Numbered from the stretch's first letter, positions 48,366 through 61,530 are shown. The stretch: 64,000 bases of DNA from Galeopsis tetrahit (GCA_963675135.1 OY776119.1:80779727-80843726); one strand, 5' to 3'. The notes: a model not told the origin generated them from the letters alone. Made by a program: numbers and translations.

Positions 48366-49438
48366 TCAATAGTAGTACATCACATTCACGTCTCTCTCTT
48401 CTTTCTCTTGTATCTTGTTTTCATCAACCAATAAATTCATGCTGTTGTTATTATTTCCAGATGTAATAAGCTCCTCCTTAACTTCACCAAGCTCGTACTG
48501 CAACTGCAGATTGTAATCCACAACCCCACGATGATCAAGAAACGTCGTAGTATGACCATCGATCATGAAACCACCCTGATAAGATGAGGATGATGATCCA
48601 ATCTGTTCGCGTTTCACCTGATTATTCCCGGCGCCGTAGCTGTCGGATGAAGAACAGCTGGCTTCTTTTCCGCCACCGAACATAAGCATGTTGGAGCTGC
48701 AGTATTGCACATCCTCCTGACCACCACTTTGATTATAATAAAATGGAATATTAATATTATTCATGTTGCTGCTGCAGTAGTAATTAACAAAGTAGTTTTG
48801 AGGGGTAGAAAAGGGATATTGATCACTACTAGGTTGATTAGTATAGTAAAGTGAGGAGTTGTATTGTGGTAATGATTTGGGTTGCAAAGAGGCGAGTAGT
48901 TTCTTCTTGAGTTTGGTGTTCCAGTAGTTCTTTATATCATTGTCCGTTCTCCCCGGTAGTTGACCCGCTATTATTGACCACCTGCATTCATTTGTAACAA
49001 ATGATATCCATAAAATTAATTTCCATAACAAGAAAGTTTTGGATGTGATTAGGTTAATTTATACTACTGTAGTATCAGAGATCTGTCAAAAAATAACCTG
49101 CTTCCGATAGTAGCATATAAATTACAGATAATGGAGTCCTCTTGTTGAGAGAATTCACCATGCTTAATGTTAGGCCGTAGATAATTAAGCCACCTTAATC
49201 TGCAACTCTTTCCACATCTTTTCAAACCTGCACACACAATGAAATATTAATTTATACACATATAAAAAACGCAGGGGCGGGGGAGTAAAAAGTAAAACGT
49301 ACCAGCTTTAAGAGGGAGAGAAATCCAATTTCCGGCGGTGCCGTATTTGTTGATGAAGTCCTTAAGCTTAGCGTCTTCTTCGGGTGACCATGGCCCTTTC
49401 TTCACATTTGCCTTATCACAACAAGGAGCCCTTCCCAT
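48366..49438 (-). CDS. R2R3-MYB transcription factor, subgroup 14 (RAX/MYB36 type)
   Basis: Three exons (49438-49303, 49227-49098, 48981-48366) join to 293 residues. R2 starts at KKGPWSPEEDAKLKDFI and ends CRLRWLNYLRP; R3 includes SIICNLYATIGSRWSIIAGQ and NDIKNYWNTKLKKKLL. The exon breaks are at the conserved R2R3-MYB positions. The N terminus MGRAPCCDKANVKKGPWSPE and the DFINKYGTAGNWISLP block are those of subgroup 14, which includes the axillary-meristem regulators RAX1-3 and the Casparian-strip regulator MYB36; which orthologue this is cannot be told here. The Ser/Asn-rich tail, with an acidic LGEVKEELI segment, probably activates transcription. The protein should act in the nucleus. No lesion was seen. 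Confidence 0.93.
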
Positions 49439-49440
49439 CT

Positions 49441-49493
49441 CTCTCTCTCTCTCTCTTTTTGAGGAGAAACAATTGTCTCACTCTCTCTCTCTC
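49441..49493 (-). promoter_or_regulatory. GA-repeat leader of the MYB gene
   Basis: On the transcript strand two (GA)n tracts sit just before the start codon. GA/CT leaders are common in plant developmental genes and can bind BPC/GAGA factors; that role is inference. Confidence 0.5.
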
Positions 49494-49499
49494 CAATTT

Positions 49500-51234
49500 G
49501 ACTTCCTCTTTCCCCCTTTTTATTAACAACATCTCTACAGTCGTCTACACAGAATCTTCTTACTTTTTAATACTTCTTTTTTTCTTTTCTTTTTTATTAA
49601 AATGTACCAATAATATATTGGAGCACAAAACATAATATGATCAGCACAACATTTTAATGCTTTAGATCAAATAAGTGTTAGTACTAATTTGTTCTAATTC
49701 GTGAATGATCTTACTTTCCCGTGTCTCTATAATTGACACATTTGTTTTTTACATAATTTTTTAAAAATATACTAGTATTAAATTAATAAAAAGTGATGAG
49801 AAGGATAAATGTACGTAGAGATAGGAAAAAAAATAAAAATAGAGAAATAGTGAAATATTGACATTTAAAAAAAATATGATAATTAAGTTAGGATGACAAA
49901 AATAACAAATGAATCAATTACAAAATAGAGGAAGAACTACTTAGAGCATCTCCAATGCAGCCTCAAATAGGCAAAATTTGACACAATTCACTTTTTTTCT
50001 TTTTTCTTTTATTCATGTACCCTTATCATGGTGATTCTCATGTAACATAACTTATACCATGTATACGATGGGGGTATGTGGAGAATATGTGTTTGGTTAT
50101 ATGACATTTTGTTAAGAATTTCTGGAATACTAGTAAAAAATTTAGTAAATTGTTTGAAGGGATATAAAATTCTTTACCAGTACAAATTTTCCCATTATTA
50201 AAACAGGGATATAGTTAAGATTATTTACGTACCACAACAAAAATTTTCCAGCCATGATAAAGAGTTTGAAAGTGTACTGTTATAAATGAGACATGATATT
50301 TTTACATATTAAAATTCAGTGAGAAATCAATAATTAACATTTTATGTTAAGAGTATATCTCTTTAAACCATCGGTCTTTCATTAATATTGTCTCGTGTCA
50401 ATTTCTCTATTTTAATTCCATCATGCATCGCTTATAATTATAAAACTACTTATTGCAATATATACCTTGTTTTAAAACGGTAGTAAATTACTAATATAAA
50501 AACGAAGAAAGCTAATGACCATCTGAATTCAAAAGGAGATTAAACATTTCATAAAAAGTAGGCAAATATTCACTCCACGAGTAAGACAAAACAAGCACAG
50601 ACATCCAGAGAGATTCTCAAAGTTTAGTTAAAAAATGAGTAGTATACATTATTTTATTTAATATTCTCATATCTCCCTTGATATTTATGTTAAATTGGAG
50701 TAGTTTTTTTTTGCATTACTTAATCAATAATAAAATTTAGATTTATGATTTACCTAATAGATTATTTAGAATTATAATAAGTAAAATTTATTACGAAACT
50801 TAATATATATACATTATTTTTCACTTATAAAATTACTTTTTTTCTTAATTTCACATATCTCAAAAAAAAAACCCGTGTATTGCAGTAAAAATTAATGAGC
50901 ATATATTTTCACTAATGTGTATCCAAAACTCGCACTGTAGCATGCAATCACATATTTACCAAAACTCGCAATATAGCATGCAGTCACATATTATAGTAAT
51001 CACATGATGATGAGTAATTAAATAGAAATGCAAAATCTAAATAGGACATGTACATATATATATATATATATATATATAGTATAGTTATATACTCCTCCCG
51101 TAGTAATAAAAATTACTCAACTTTCTTTTTTACGTTATTATCAATAAAAATTATTCATTTTCTTTTTAACAAATTAGTATCTCACATTTCATTTTATTAT
51201 TCTCTATTTCAATTACAACACCTCTAATATATTA
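49500..51234. other. AT-rich spacer, no gene
   Basis: It covers the MYB promoter side. A Helitron-end-like fragment (acccgtgtattgca, near 50,871) and an (AT)n run at about 51,053-51,078 are present. Confidence 0.45.
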
Positions 51235-51522
51235 CTCTCCCCGTCCCAAAATAACTTTCACACTTTCCTTTTTAAGACGTCCTACGATAACTTTCACACC
51301 CTTTAAATGGAAAATTCTTTATAAACTCCACCCTCAAAATATCCTCAATTTTACACAAATGCCACTACTTTTTCTACACACATACACAAAAGTCAACTCA
51401 TTTTTATTTATTTTATACATAAAGTTTTACAAAATTACCCTTCAAAACTCCACTCAATATTACACTTTTTTAATATGCGTGTCTATCTACCTATAAAAAT
51501 TAATATGGGATGGAGGATGGAG
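51235..51522. mobile_element. Stowaway-like MITE
   Basis: 288 bp; left end CTCTCCCCGTCCCAAAATAA, right end (reverse complement) CTCCATCCTCCATCCCAT, TA on both sides. It is the intact relative of the split copy at 25771-26491. Confidence 0.75.
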
Positions 51523-52269
51523 TATTAAGAGTATATAATTAAGAGTAAGAGGGAGAGGGTGAGTATGATGATAAGATAGTACTTAAAAAAGAGAGAAAGA
51601 GAATTATTGTGAAAGGTGGATGGATCCTAATTTGGTACTGTTTATATAGTATTGGATTTACTACTGTAGAGACTACTGTTGTATCAAAATTGAATGATAT
51701 GATCCATCTTTTAGAATTCTGCAGGTTTTGATTTGCCTTTTCATTTCTTTTACTATTTTTTGTTTCAATTGAACTGTCACATGCACTTTCTGGCGCCATC
51801 ACTCAAAGCTGACTAATTATATCGGTCCTTGTACATTGTCAAATCCCCAATCTCACCGGCTAATTTCTCTCTTCTAGTATATACTTTCATCCTTCAATGC
51901 TATTCCACCATTTAAATAACGTGTTTCTTTTCAGATTGTTCATATATATATATATATAGTGAGTTTTTTTTTTTTTAAATATATATCAACACATTTACTT
52001 TATCCCTTTTTTTCAAGTAAAAAGAAACAAGCATAGTACTATAGTAGCATACTATATATATATATATGAAAGTGAATGCAGATAATATTGTTTTAGTAGG
52101 AGTTACAAGATTATTATAATTAAAAAATACTCCCTTCATCCATCAAATCTAATCTCATTGAAGTGATAGAGACACATATTTTAAAGAAAAAATATATAAA
52201 GTAGACAAAATAAGGGTATTGTAAGGTAAATTGATTGTTTGTGTATAAAGTTGATGACAATTTGAATTA
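51523..52269. other. Spacer, no gene
   Basis: The open frame at 51,539-51,802 (-) has no recognisable domain. TA-rich microsatellite runs occur near 51,940 and 52,054. Confidence 0.45.
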
Positions 52270-52502
52270 CTCCCTCCGTCCGCCTATAAGTGTTACGTTA
52301 CTTTTTGGCACAGAGATTAAGAAAAGTGATTAAATAATAGATATAGTACAAGTGATGTGATTGAGAGAGGAGAGAGATAGAGAGAAAAAGTAAGATATAA
52401 AGTGAAGTGTAAGAAAAAATATTTACCAAAAAAGGTATGGGAAGCTTATAGGCGGACGGACCAAAATGGTAAAATGGGAAGCTTATAGGCGAACGGAGGG
52501 AG
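52270..52502. mobile_element. Stowaway MITE, well preserved
   Basis: 233 bp; the ends CTCCCTCCGTCCGCCTATAA and (reverse complement) CTCCCTCCGTTCGCCTATAA are near-perfect inverted repeats with TA duplications (52268-52269, 52503-52504). Confidence 0.92.
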
Positions 52503-52559
52503 TATTAAGTAATACTCCGTAGTTGATTGGTAATAATTTTTATGAAGTGTATGAGATTA

Positions 52560-52895
52560 CATTTTGTGGACGAAGGGATAAACCCGCGCTCTGTATGTGG
52601 GGGACTCATTTAAAGTTAGAGCGCCATGGTCTCATAGAAATTGTTTGCGGGGGACTCATTTAAAGTTAGAGCGTCATGGTCTCATAGAAATTGTTTGCGG
52701 GGGGACTCATTTAAAGTCAGAGCGCCATTTAAAGTTAGAGCGCCATGGTCTCATAGAAATTGTTTGCGCGGTGACTCATTTAAAGTCAGAGCGCCATGGT
52801 CCCATAGAAATTGTTACCGTCTTAGAGGGTTTGAACCTGAGACCTAAAGAAGAGCATACTCCTAAATCCCAAGCCTATACCACTAGACCAACTCT
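52560..52895 (-). repeat. tRNA-derived SINE-like unit with amplified 50-bp repeat
   Basis: On the minus strand an A box TAGTGGTATAGG (52885-52874) and a B box GGTTCAAACCC (52837-52827) lie 48 nt apart, as in tRNA-derived SINEs. The body that follows is a tandem array of about four 50-bp units (52599-52815) containing CTATGAGACCATGGCGCTCT and AACTTTAAATGAGTCCCC; the third unit has an extra 19-bp internal duplication. Target duplications could not be fixed. An open frame across the array just reflects the repeat. Confidence 0.6.
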
Positions 52896-53059
52896 TTGGG
52901 GTTATTATAAATGTGACTCTTATATATCACCTTATACTTTTATATATTTTTCTCATTTTTGCATCCTGTTATTCATTTTTTACTATTCTGCCCTCTGCAC
53001 TTCTAACTATTTTTCTAATCCTATTGATAAAAGTTTTTTCATAAAAGTATGTGTGTAGG

Positions 53060-55168
53060 GAATAAGAGTATACACGTATGAAAGTATTTGCATGGGTCTT
53101 TTTTTTTTTTTTTTTTTTTTAAAGGTAAGAATTAAGAGCAAAAGACAAAAAAGGAAAGTCTATACAATGGGAGAAAGTATATTGCGAAAGTAAAAGTAAA
53201 AATAAATGTATTTTTTGTTTATCATATTCAAGAGATGTTATTCGATCAATAATGCAAAACTATTAAGTAAAATACAGGATATATATATATATATAAATTA
53301 GAAAAATCGAAAGTAAATTGCTGAAAATGTAAATGATTAAAGGACACTCAAAAGGGGACAAACGTCCTAGTGTCTCTTTCGTGGCATTAAGTTAATCAAT
53401 GGTTGGCTAACTAAGATTGATTTTTTTTTTTAACCACAATTGTTTGATTAGATTAGTATTAAGTTAATTAACCAACTTTAGAAATAAGTCCAAAACTTTC
53501 ACAGGATGGCAAGTGGCAACCATATATTATCCAATGATCTTGCAGCGGGGAGTGGCTAATTATCAATTAGTACGTGTCTTTGGTTTGACTAATTATTTTT
53601 ATTGACTTATAATTCTTTTAGGTTGTGTTTGGACGAAATATTTCATTTGACGAGGCATTTTAAATAAAATAATTTAAAAATATATAATTTTCAAATGACA
53701 TGATTTTAGTAAGTTTTTAAAATTCTTATAATATTAACTAAAATAAAAAGTTGAGTATTTGAAATTCATTCATTTACTTTTTAATCAAAATAAGTGGAGT
53801 GAATTTAGATTGTAAATTTAAAATCCATACTTAAATCCCTCCATTCAGATGGAGTTTCCTCCGGCCTTAAAACAAACAAATTGTTAGAGAGTCCTAGGTC
53901 CTAACTTAACCCAAAACCATGAGGTTGACTCTTCCTTATATATTCCCTTTTATGTGGAACCAATGTAAGATATCATAAAATTCATCCTCCTTTCAAATCG
54001 AACGGCACACTCCAGGTGATAACCCACATGCCAAAGTCCACTTCTCGGGTGGCAACCCCCTTGAGGCCACATTCGAAGTGACAATCATTGGATTTTTGAT
54101 TCAACGTATGAATTTTTATTTTATACGATTGTACTTTGCATTAATGCGTTTGCCCTTTGCAAAATGCAATCTCACTATTCCTCTATTAATAAATTAAATT
54201 AATAAATTTTTTTTATGAATATATCATTTTAATTTAAAATAAATAAAAATATTTAATTATAAAATGACATATATATATATATATATATATATGTAGAGTT
54301 GTTAAATATGTCGGGCCGGATTAGGTCGGACCCGCTGGCCTGTTGGGAATGTATGTTTCCCTCGAATTAGTCAGGGTCCAGGTTGGGGCAGGCCTGTTGG
54401 GCTTTCTCTCAAATCCAACTAGATTGCTATCGGACCTCAAGATTTGTGGTCCAGCCTGTCAAGGGAAAAAATCGTGGAATATTTTTTAAAAAACACTATA
54501 AGAACATTTCAGTAAAAAAAAAATCATAAAAATTAAATATTTTATTTAGTGACAAATTGCAATTGCACATGACATGTCAACTTTTAATTGGATATATACG
54601 GTAAAACTGGACCACCTCTCGGTCTCAAAATAGAAATCCTTGTAAATTGATTTTAGATATTATACAATACTACTAAACAAGTTTAATAAAATAAGATGAA
54701 GATGGATTTTTGAAAGATGGTACTTATGACAATTCTTGTGTGCATGAGAAAAAAAAAAACTTAATTACTTAATAAAAAAATATGAGTTATTTCTTTTAAA
54801 TGTTCGTAAGTGACTTTTTTTAAGTTACAATGGGGGAATGAGATTATAATGATGTGTTTCATATTTGATGTTTCATTTAATTGTTAATAGTGTAGATATT
54901 GTGAAAGGTGAAAAATCGGCCAATTTAGTTTGGAAAAATAAAATTGAAAGTTGATTAAAAAAAAAAAAAAAAAAGCAAATCTAATGAAATTGTAGTGAAA
55001 CCAAACTGAAATTATCATGTTCGATTTTGAACCGAAAAATCAATATATATTTTTTTTAAATGATTTTTTCCATTGTTTATCCTATAATGATGCAGTTAAC
55101 CAATTATTAATTCTTAAACAATAAAATTATACTAACGTAACATCAATTTGAACTCAAAGTATCAAATA
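53060..55168. other. Spacer with repeat fragments
   Basis: A poly-T tract lies at 53,100-53,120. From 53,885 to 54,095 a TGTTAGAGAGTCCTAGGTCC-starting segment resembles a worn LTR or TRIM piece, without a recognisable partner. An (AT)n run lies near 54,271-54,292. No gene. Confidence 0.4.
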
Positions 55169-55526
55169 CTCCCTCCACTTTTAATTAAATGTCATTTTAA
55201 CAATTTTCAACAAATTAAAATATATAATTATGGACCATTTTATCCTTCATTAATGATAACTAATTTTAATATTAAATTTATGTTTAGTAATGAATGTGAC
55301 CAATATTGTAGGTGATATTCATGTATACAATAATTAAGGTTTATCCATGATTTATGCTATAGTACTATATACAAAAGGGAAAAAACTTAAATCAAGGTAA
55401 AGAAAATGGAAGGAGTATAATGTATAAAGGTAAAATTGTTAAAATTAAAGAAAAAAAGTGTAGAATGACACTTATTTTAAAAATATTAAAAAAAGCGAAG
55501 TGACACTTAATTAAAAATAAAAGAAG
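55169..55526. mobile_element. Stowaway-like MITE, diverged
   Basis: Left end CTCCCTCCACTTTTAATTAA; the reverse complement of the right end shares TTTTAATTAAGTGTCACTT. TA flanks both ends. Confidence 0.6.
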
Positions 55527-56556
55527 TAATAAATATCAATAAGTTAATCTAATGTAGACTTGAGACTTAAAAGTGTGTTACTCTCTAAATCTTACCTTGA
55601 AATCCTCTTAGGAGTGGGTCCTTGGAATCATACAAAATATCCTCCAAGTTATTAAATTTATAATTATAGTCCATAGCCACAAGTTTATATTAAATTTAGT
55701 ATTAAGTGTAGGTGACCTCTGTGAATTATAATTGCTCCATATATTAACATAACTCAAATTAGTTTTGCATATGTACCCATATACATACATAGCTGAAATT
55801 AGTAAAAGCCATTATACTTGAATCTAGAAAATAACGATAGTAACATCCATTGATATTGGTTTTTTTTTACTAATATTTTTCAATATCCCTCTGAAAGTTG
55901 TCTATTACTATATATATATAATTTTTTTTAACATTGATTAAATTAAAAAATATAATATTATAAAGGTAATAGATTGTTGATGTAGAGAAAAATATGAAAA
56001 ATAAAAAGGTAAAATGTGGTAAAAAAGAGAAGAGACATATAAATATAGAAAAGGAAGAGAGAAATAGAGATGGTGGATGTTACCAAAAAAATGAAATGAT
56101 TAACTTTCAGTGGAACACTCAAAATGACAAAATGAATAACTTTTAAAAGGATGGAAAGAGTATATCGCAATATAGTCATTGTCAATTTAATCACCATCTG
56201 TAATGAGACAATGATGCCCAAACATGAAGAGTGTTTTAGGCCCTTCAAAAGGGTATATTTGGTTGGATTCTATATATGCGGCGTTTATATGTACAAAACC
56301 TTTAATTGTAATGATAAAACATAACAAACCAAGCAACTCATGTGTACATTTAAAGGCAACTTCTGAGAGACTACTCAAAGTTTGGTTGTACCCGTTTATA
56401 ATTTCATCTTCTTGATGTAACTGCTGCTTAAATTATCACAACTAGATCATCATGCAACTGTGCTATCCCTATAAACATGCTCTATTCGATATCGTTCAAT
56501 CACAACTAGAAGCTTTAGACATGGATACCTGAGGATTTTCAGAACGAGAGAATTGG
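55527..56556. other. Spacer, no gene
   Basis: Short open frames (55,608-55,790; 55,958-56,415) are AT-driven and lack domains. Confidence 0.45.
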
Positions 56557-56976
56557 TCAATTCCTTAAATTTACAAATTCATCTCCTCTCTGACGTATGT
56601 GGCTTGAACCGGGAGCAACGTTCTCGTCTTCAAGAATTATTTTGATCCCATTGCTCTTCATAGCGTTTACAACTGCCCACACCTTTGTGCGATTCTAAAA
56701 ACCTTTCTTCTCGATTTCCTTGTCCACATTAACATGGATTCCTCGTCCCTGTCCATGTTCAAGACCCTCCACTCTCAGTCTCATTGCCAATACTTCTCCC
56801 ACAACAGCTGCAGCCTTTGCGTTGCAACAACGCCCACATTCCAGTGTACTTTTGACAGAATGTTCGACTGTTGAAGCTGTTGCAACTATTCGTCCATTGT
56901 TCCTATCTACCACATTTGCTGTGATATACTTCAATGATATGAATAGTTTCAGCACATATCTCTTCAGTAATGTCAT
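56557..56976 (-). pseudogene. Ribosomal protein L18p/L5e-family (uL18-like) gene copy with one in-frame stop
   Basis: From ATG 56976 the frame reads KRYVLKLFISLKYITANVVD, then STVEHSVKSTLECGR, NAKAAAVVGEVLAMRL and GRGIHVNVDKEIEKKGF, a clear plant L18p/L5e-family protein (organelle-type uL18 relatives). A TAG at 56697-56695 falls where the family has a Lys codon; beyond it the same frame stays open through NRTKVWAVVNAMKSNG to a TGA at 56559-56557. A splice-acceptor-like CAG lies just before the start, so it looks like a genomic copy of a coding exon rather than a cDNA. CACTA-like repeats begin about 100 bp upstream. It could still make a truncated protein. Confidence 0.75.
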
Positions 56977-57079
56977 CTCCTGAATGTTCTCTTTATACCA
57001 AAGAAACCATAAATTTACATCACGACTTTCTACAATATTCAAAGTAAGATAAAATGCATTTCTACATAAAGCATTCGCT

Positions 57080-57400
57080 CACTCAAAAAACTAGAAATAG
57101 TATGCCAATTTCGCTGATACACAGCGGCTTTTAACAACTGTAAATTGGTATCAACAACCGCTGTGGTTCCAAGCGCTATATACAACATGGGTTATTAACC
57201 GCTGTTATTCTTTCAAAACCGATGTTGTATGTGCTCAGTTTTAACCCCTTACAATATCTATGACAGCGGTTTTATTAGGTACAACAGCGGTTTAACCGCT
57301 GTTGTTTCTTCAAAACTGATGTTGTATTGATACTTATGACAACGGTTTTACCAGTGGTTTGATTAGCTAAACCGCTGTTGTAAATATCCAATATTTAAAA
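57080..57400. mobile_element. CACTA-like subterminal repeat region
   Basis: After a CACT (57080) there are at least eight copies of a 12-15-bp motif in both orientations (acaacagcggttt / aaaccgctgttgt, with variants such as aaaaccgatgttgtat). Clustered subterminal repeats of this kind mark CACTA/En-Spm ends in plants. The other end of the element was not located. Confidence 0.6.
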
Positions 57401-58740
57401 AAAAAAATCCTAAGTCTTTAATTTTCTAAATTAATTAAAAAAAAACAAATTTTCAGGAAAAAAAAACCCACCAAAGTTGAATCTATTCCGCAAAAATCAT
57501 AGAACTCATTTGTAATCTTCTCTTCGTAATTTACAACATCACAACTTTGCATCACGCAATCACCAAAAGAAAGCCAACAAAATATCATCAATCATTCAAA
57601 AAATATACATAATGCAAAAGGTAACTATTATTGTTCTCAATAGAACTTATTTTTGGAGAAGTGGGTGAGGAAGAGGTTATAGTGAAAGTGATGCTATATG
57701 ATTACTCCTTAATTCCAGAATGGTCATTGACTAGCTTATCCAAGATAGTCATAAAACAATATTTCAAAGTTCAAGTTTGGATAGTAAAGCTATAAACTTT
57801 CTTCAATGGAACCAATCCGCAAAACTCATTGCAATCGATTATATGTCTAGAGAATTATTCAACTCTAATGAGCAATTTCAGCACAATATAGTCCAGAAAA
57901 AGTGGCAAGCAGGGGTTATTCAATTGGTATCCCTAATGTGTTAGGAGTTTGTAGTTTTGAGGATTTTTACTTTTGAGGCAGCTCCTAAGAAAACACAACG
58001 TGGGTGTAACACTTCAACTACTAGCAGTCACAATACTCAAACCTAAATAAAGGCACACCTAAGAGATAGTACTTTACCCAACTTATATGGAAGAAATTTG
58101 TCACGTACCACGCTTCAGGATCTCTAAAGAAGTAAAGTGTAAAACCTTAAATAGTAGTCATTTCAAAGGGCCCTAGTTAGACATACCACATTGCTCCAGA
58201 ACCATATTCCTGAACCTCAACTCATCTTATAACATTCCTTTATTGCTTTCTCTAACAAACAAAAATTGCACTCCAAATGTATTACTATCTCAGAAAAATG
58301 GGAACCATCCCAATACGCAACAAAACAAATTACTTTATGAACCTTCATAAAATTAGACAATGTAATAGAGCAATCAAGGTGAAATCAAATCCACATATCA
58401 AACACACATTGGCGTACAAACAGACAAAACAAAAGAAATTTCTGCATCTAATAACAAAGATTTTCAACCCACAATAATACCAATCAATACTGATAGGCAA
58501 TTAAAAATAATGAAAATTTTATGAATGCACATACATCATTGATAAAACTGGATAATACGTATGATAGAAAGAAACTTACCTCGTTAGGCACCAGTGAGAA
58601 GAAAGTTGGGATTCAGAATAATCTCAAATGTAGAAACTTTACTACTCACCAATCAAAAAACTAAACAAAGAAAATCAAACTAATCCCTAATTGAGGTTTC
58701 ACCCAATTCAGAATTCCCCTTGCAAAATTAAACTGCTCCC
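57401..58740. other. Probable interior of the CACTA-like element or spacer
   Basis: AT-rich, no recognisable transposase. The short frame 58,277-58,477 has no domain. Confidence 0.35.
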
Positions 58741-59890
58741 TCCTCTGTATAGATGGTTGGTGATTCACGTGTTATGCAACACTAAATAAACAACCGCAAG
58801 TGTACGTCGTCTATTGTAGCGTGATAAGCACGAGGTCGATCCCACGAGAAGGCTAAGCGTAAAAGTGGTAGTTTGCTAGTCGAGTTCTAAGTAGACGTGA
58901 TCGATAATTTGAGTGATGTGAATTACTCTAAGATTACCTAACAATGTGTCACCAATAAGTAATGAAGAGTAAATACGAAATCGATCAAATACCATGCAAA
59001 TCAATAAAACGAAGGTAAAATGGATAAAAACGCAAAGAAAGAAAGGTGGGTTCCAAGGCAATTGTAGTATTTAGACGTCCGTTTATGAGAGTTATCTCGT
59101 TTAAATGGCTATTAAGGTTATCTCATATAAGGTGATCGCAAAAGAAGAACTAATCGATCTCTCGATACAAATTAATCCAAAGACGCAATGTAATATAAGC
59201 TCGTATGTCTACATCACAAATATTACACCATCTAAAATAGCTCCTAAGATCATTTGATTTCCTCTCCGATAATTAATCCTCTCTCGAGATCATAATAATA
59301 CCGGGTTGCATATTCGCATACGATTAAATGGAATAAATCTCTCGATACTACCCCAATTAACAATGAATTAAGCAAATCATCATGGCCAATAACAACATTC
59401 TTTTCAATGGAAAATTAAGCATACAAATAAGAGACAAACACCAATTAAAGCAAGAAATTAGTTCATAAACTTCAATCCAAATATTTACAAAGCCTTAGAA
59501 CCACAAATGTTTAAATTAAAAAATCCAAATGAAATAACTAAATAAAAAGAAAGGGAAAGAGAAAGCTTAGTCTAGAATGTGGTAGGGAATGGAATTCCCA
59601 AGCTAATGCCTCATTTCTTCCTTGATTTGATGAAGAATTGAGAGAGAAATGGCCAAAACACCTCCAAGTATGTGTAACTATGTGTGGATTGGGGGAGGAT
59701 GTCTTGAATTTCAAGAAAGAGGGTTTATATAGTGTTTAGGTAGGGTTTGAATGGCAAGATTGCAAGTTGGTCCCTAAAAAATGGCCAAAATATGGAGATG
59801 GCACCGAAAATGGTTGGAATAATATGCTTCACATGTGCCTCTAAAACGTGTAAATTCCACCCGAATCAGTTGGAATAATCCAGACATTTG
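58741..59890. repeat. Unclassified dispersed-repeat-like segment
   Basis: The stretch with CCGCAAGTGTACGTCGTC and ACGAGGTCGATCCCACGAGA resembles a motif frequent in plant repetitive DNA; sequence to about 59,890 has a more balanced composition than its surroundings. No protein, LTR pair or TIR was found. Confidence 0.35.
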
Positions 59891-60596
59891 TTTTTTATAT
59901 TAAGCATTATTGTTGTTTCAACTTGTTTGAAAGTCTATACTAAGTGTCAATACTTCAAACAGTGGCGGGGTTTTTTAATGGTTATCCATCGTTGATAAAC
60001 ATGACACATAAACATAAATGCCTACGAACTATTCCAAGTAACTGCAGATATCTATGTGACTGGTAATATCATGCTATTGATTTTATTTGGTGTATTCTCT
60101 ATTGTATTGACCTAAATCATATATAAAATATCACAAAGTTTTAATAATATCTAACAAATCTTCACTATTGAGCTTCTGCAAATATCATACTCTGCATAGT
60201 TTTGAAAGGCAAGAGGCTATATGTAAAATGTCTTTTTATACTTTTTTAGGCGCGCCTCTTGGTCATTTTAATTTCAACATTAAAAAATAACACTTTTAGT
60301 TAATAAATGAAAAAAAACGTTTTTATTTGACTATTGCTGAACACGCTTTTTCCTTCCTTTTATTTTTATTCTGTATTTTTTATTTTCTGCTCTATTTTCG
60401 TTCAATTGTATTTTTTTTTTTTTGTAGGTTTATGAATGTAGTATTTGTTAGTTTTTTTTCACTTTTTTGGTATATTATAATTTTATGCATGTATTTTTAT
60501 AGTTCAAAATTCATTTCTTTATACACTATTGGAATTTTTGTAACTTTGTAAAAAAAAAAAAAAATAGAAGATCACAATCAAAGATTCGGAACGGAA

Positions 60597-61150
60597 ATAT
60601 TTCACAATGACTACACCGCTCAACAAAAACGATTTGAAGTGCAAATTTTGTGCAAACATTTTTAAAGATAGTATATGTCGAGCAAACCAGCATCTTGCGG
60701 GAGGCTATCGAAATGCAGCAGCTTGCAAGCGTATCCCTCCTCATGTTTGTGAAGAAATTAGAATTTACATGAATAATAAGTAGCAAGAAAAGATCGAACA
60801 AGTGAAAAACATATTAGAAGAGAATGTTTTTCCTCTCGATGACAATGAAGATCAAGTTGACCCTACATCAAAGTCCTCAAACCCCTCTCAAAATAAGTCA
60901 AGGTACGAAGAATAGATACGTATACAAAATGACTAAAAATAAAGCAAAAGAAAGGCAAACAACAATTAATGAGGCCTACAAAAAAAACAAATGTGGGAGA
61001 AAGATGCATTGAGCATAGCTAGATGGTTATATAATGAAACAATCACATTAAATGTATGTTTAATTAAGATTGTGAAAGAGGTTGAAGATGACTACATGAG
61101 TGTTTGTCGTAGTGAATGACCAAAATATAATTATAGCTTGATGGTTGGAC
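60597..61150 (+). pseudogene. hAT transposase N-terminal region (zf-BED), degenerate
   Basis: From MTTPLNKNDLKCKFCANIF the frame shows a BED-type finger: KCKFC, RANQHL, AACKRIPPHVCEEI. A stop (TAG at about 60,781) and shifts follow. Further on, TTINEAYKKNK and ARWLYNETITLN recall the conserved 'TTINDACKK...IARWMYDAAIPFN' region of plant hAT transposases. The catalytic core and dimerisation domain are absent here. Confidence 0.65.
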
Positions 61151-61249
61151 CGACAAATGACATTAATCAATTAGAAGAATTCACTAAAAAATTGATTAAT
61201 GTCCTTTGCGTTGGTCCAACCATCAAGCTACAACTATATTTTGGTCATG

Positions 61250-61530
61250 GTAAGAACGTGTCTTAAAACCCGGTCCATGTGCAGCAACATATCCACGAAA
61301 CTCGGATATGAGATAGTATTTAATGGGATTGATGCATCATATAACCATCTAGCTATCAACACAACTTTCTACCTCATTTCCTTATTTCCTTTTCGTAGGT
61401 TGATTGTTGTTTTGTCTTGCTTTATTTTTAGTTATTTTGTGTACATATTTATCCATCGTACCTTGGCGTGCAGCCATTGTGAAATATTTTCATCTCGGAT
61501 AGTAGCAACGCTACTACTTCCACTTCCACT
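61250..61530 (-). pseudogene. hAT transposase fragment, inverted copy
   Basis: On the minus strand ARWLYDASIPLNTISYPSFV-like sequence is followed by AAHGPGFKT, matching plant hAT transposases after the BED domain. It is the inverted counterpart of the left arm and extends further toward the core. Stops are present and the BED finger is missing. Confidence 0.6.

Noticed and set aside
52597..53058. 153-codon protein with repeated SFKVRAPWSHRNC motif
   Set aside because: The repetition follows the DNA tandem array in a SINE-like unit; several frames repeat equally.
60327..60551. 74-codon Phe-rich open frame
   Set aside because: It comes from the T-rich leader of the hAT fragment and is mirrored in the inverted arm.
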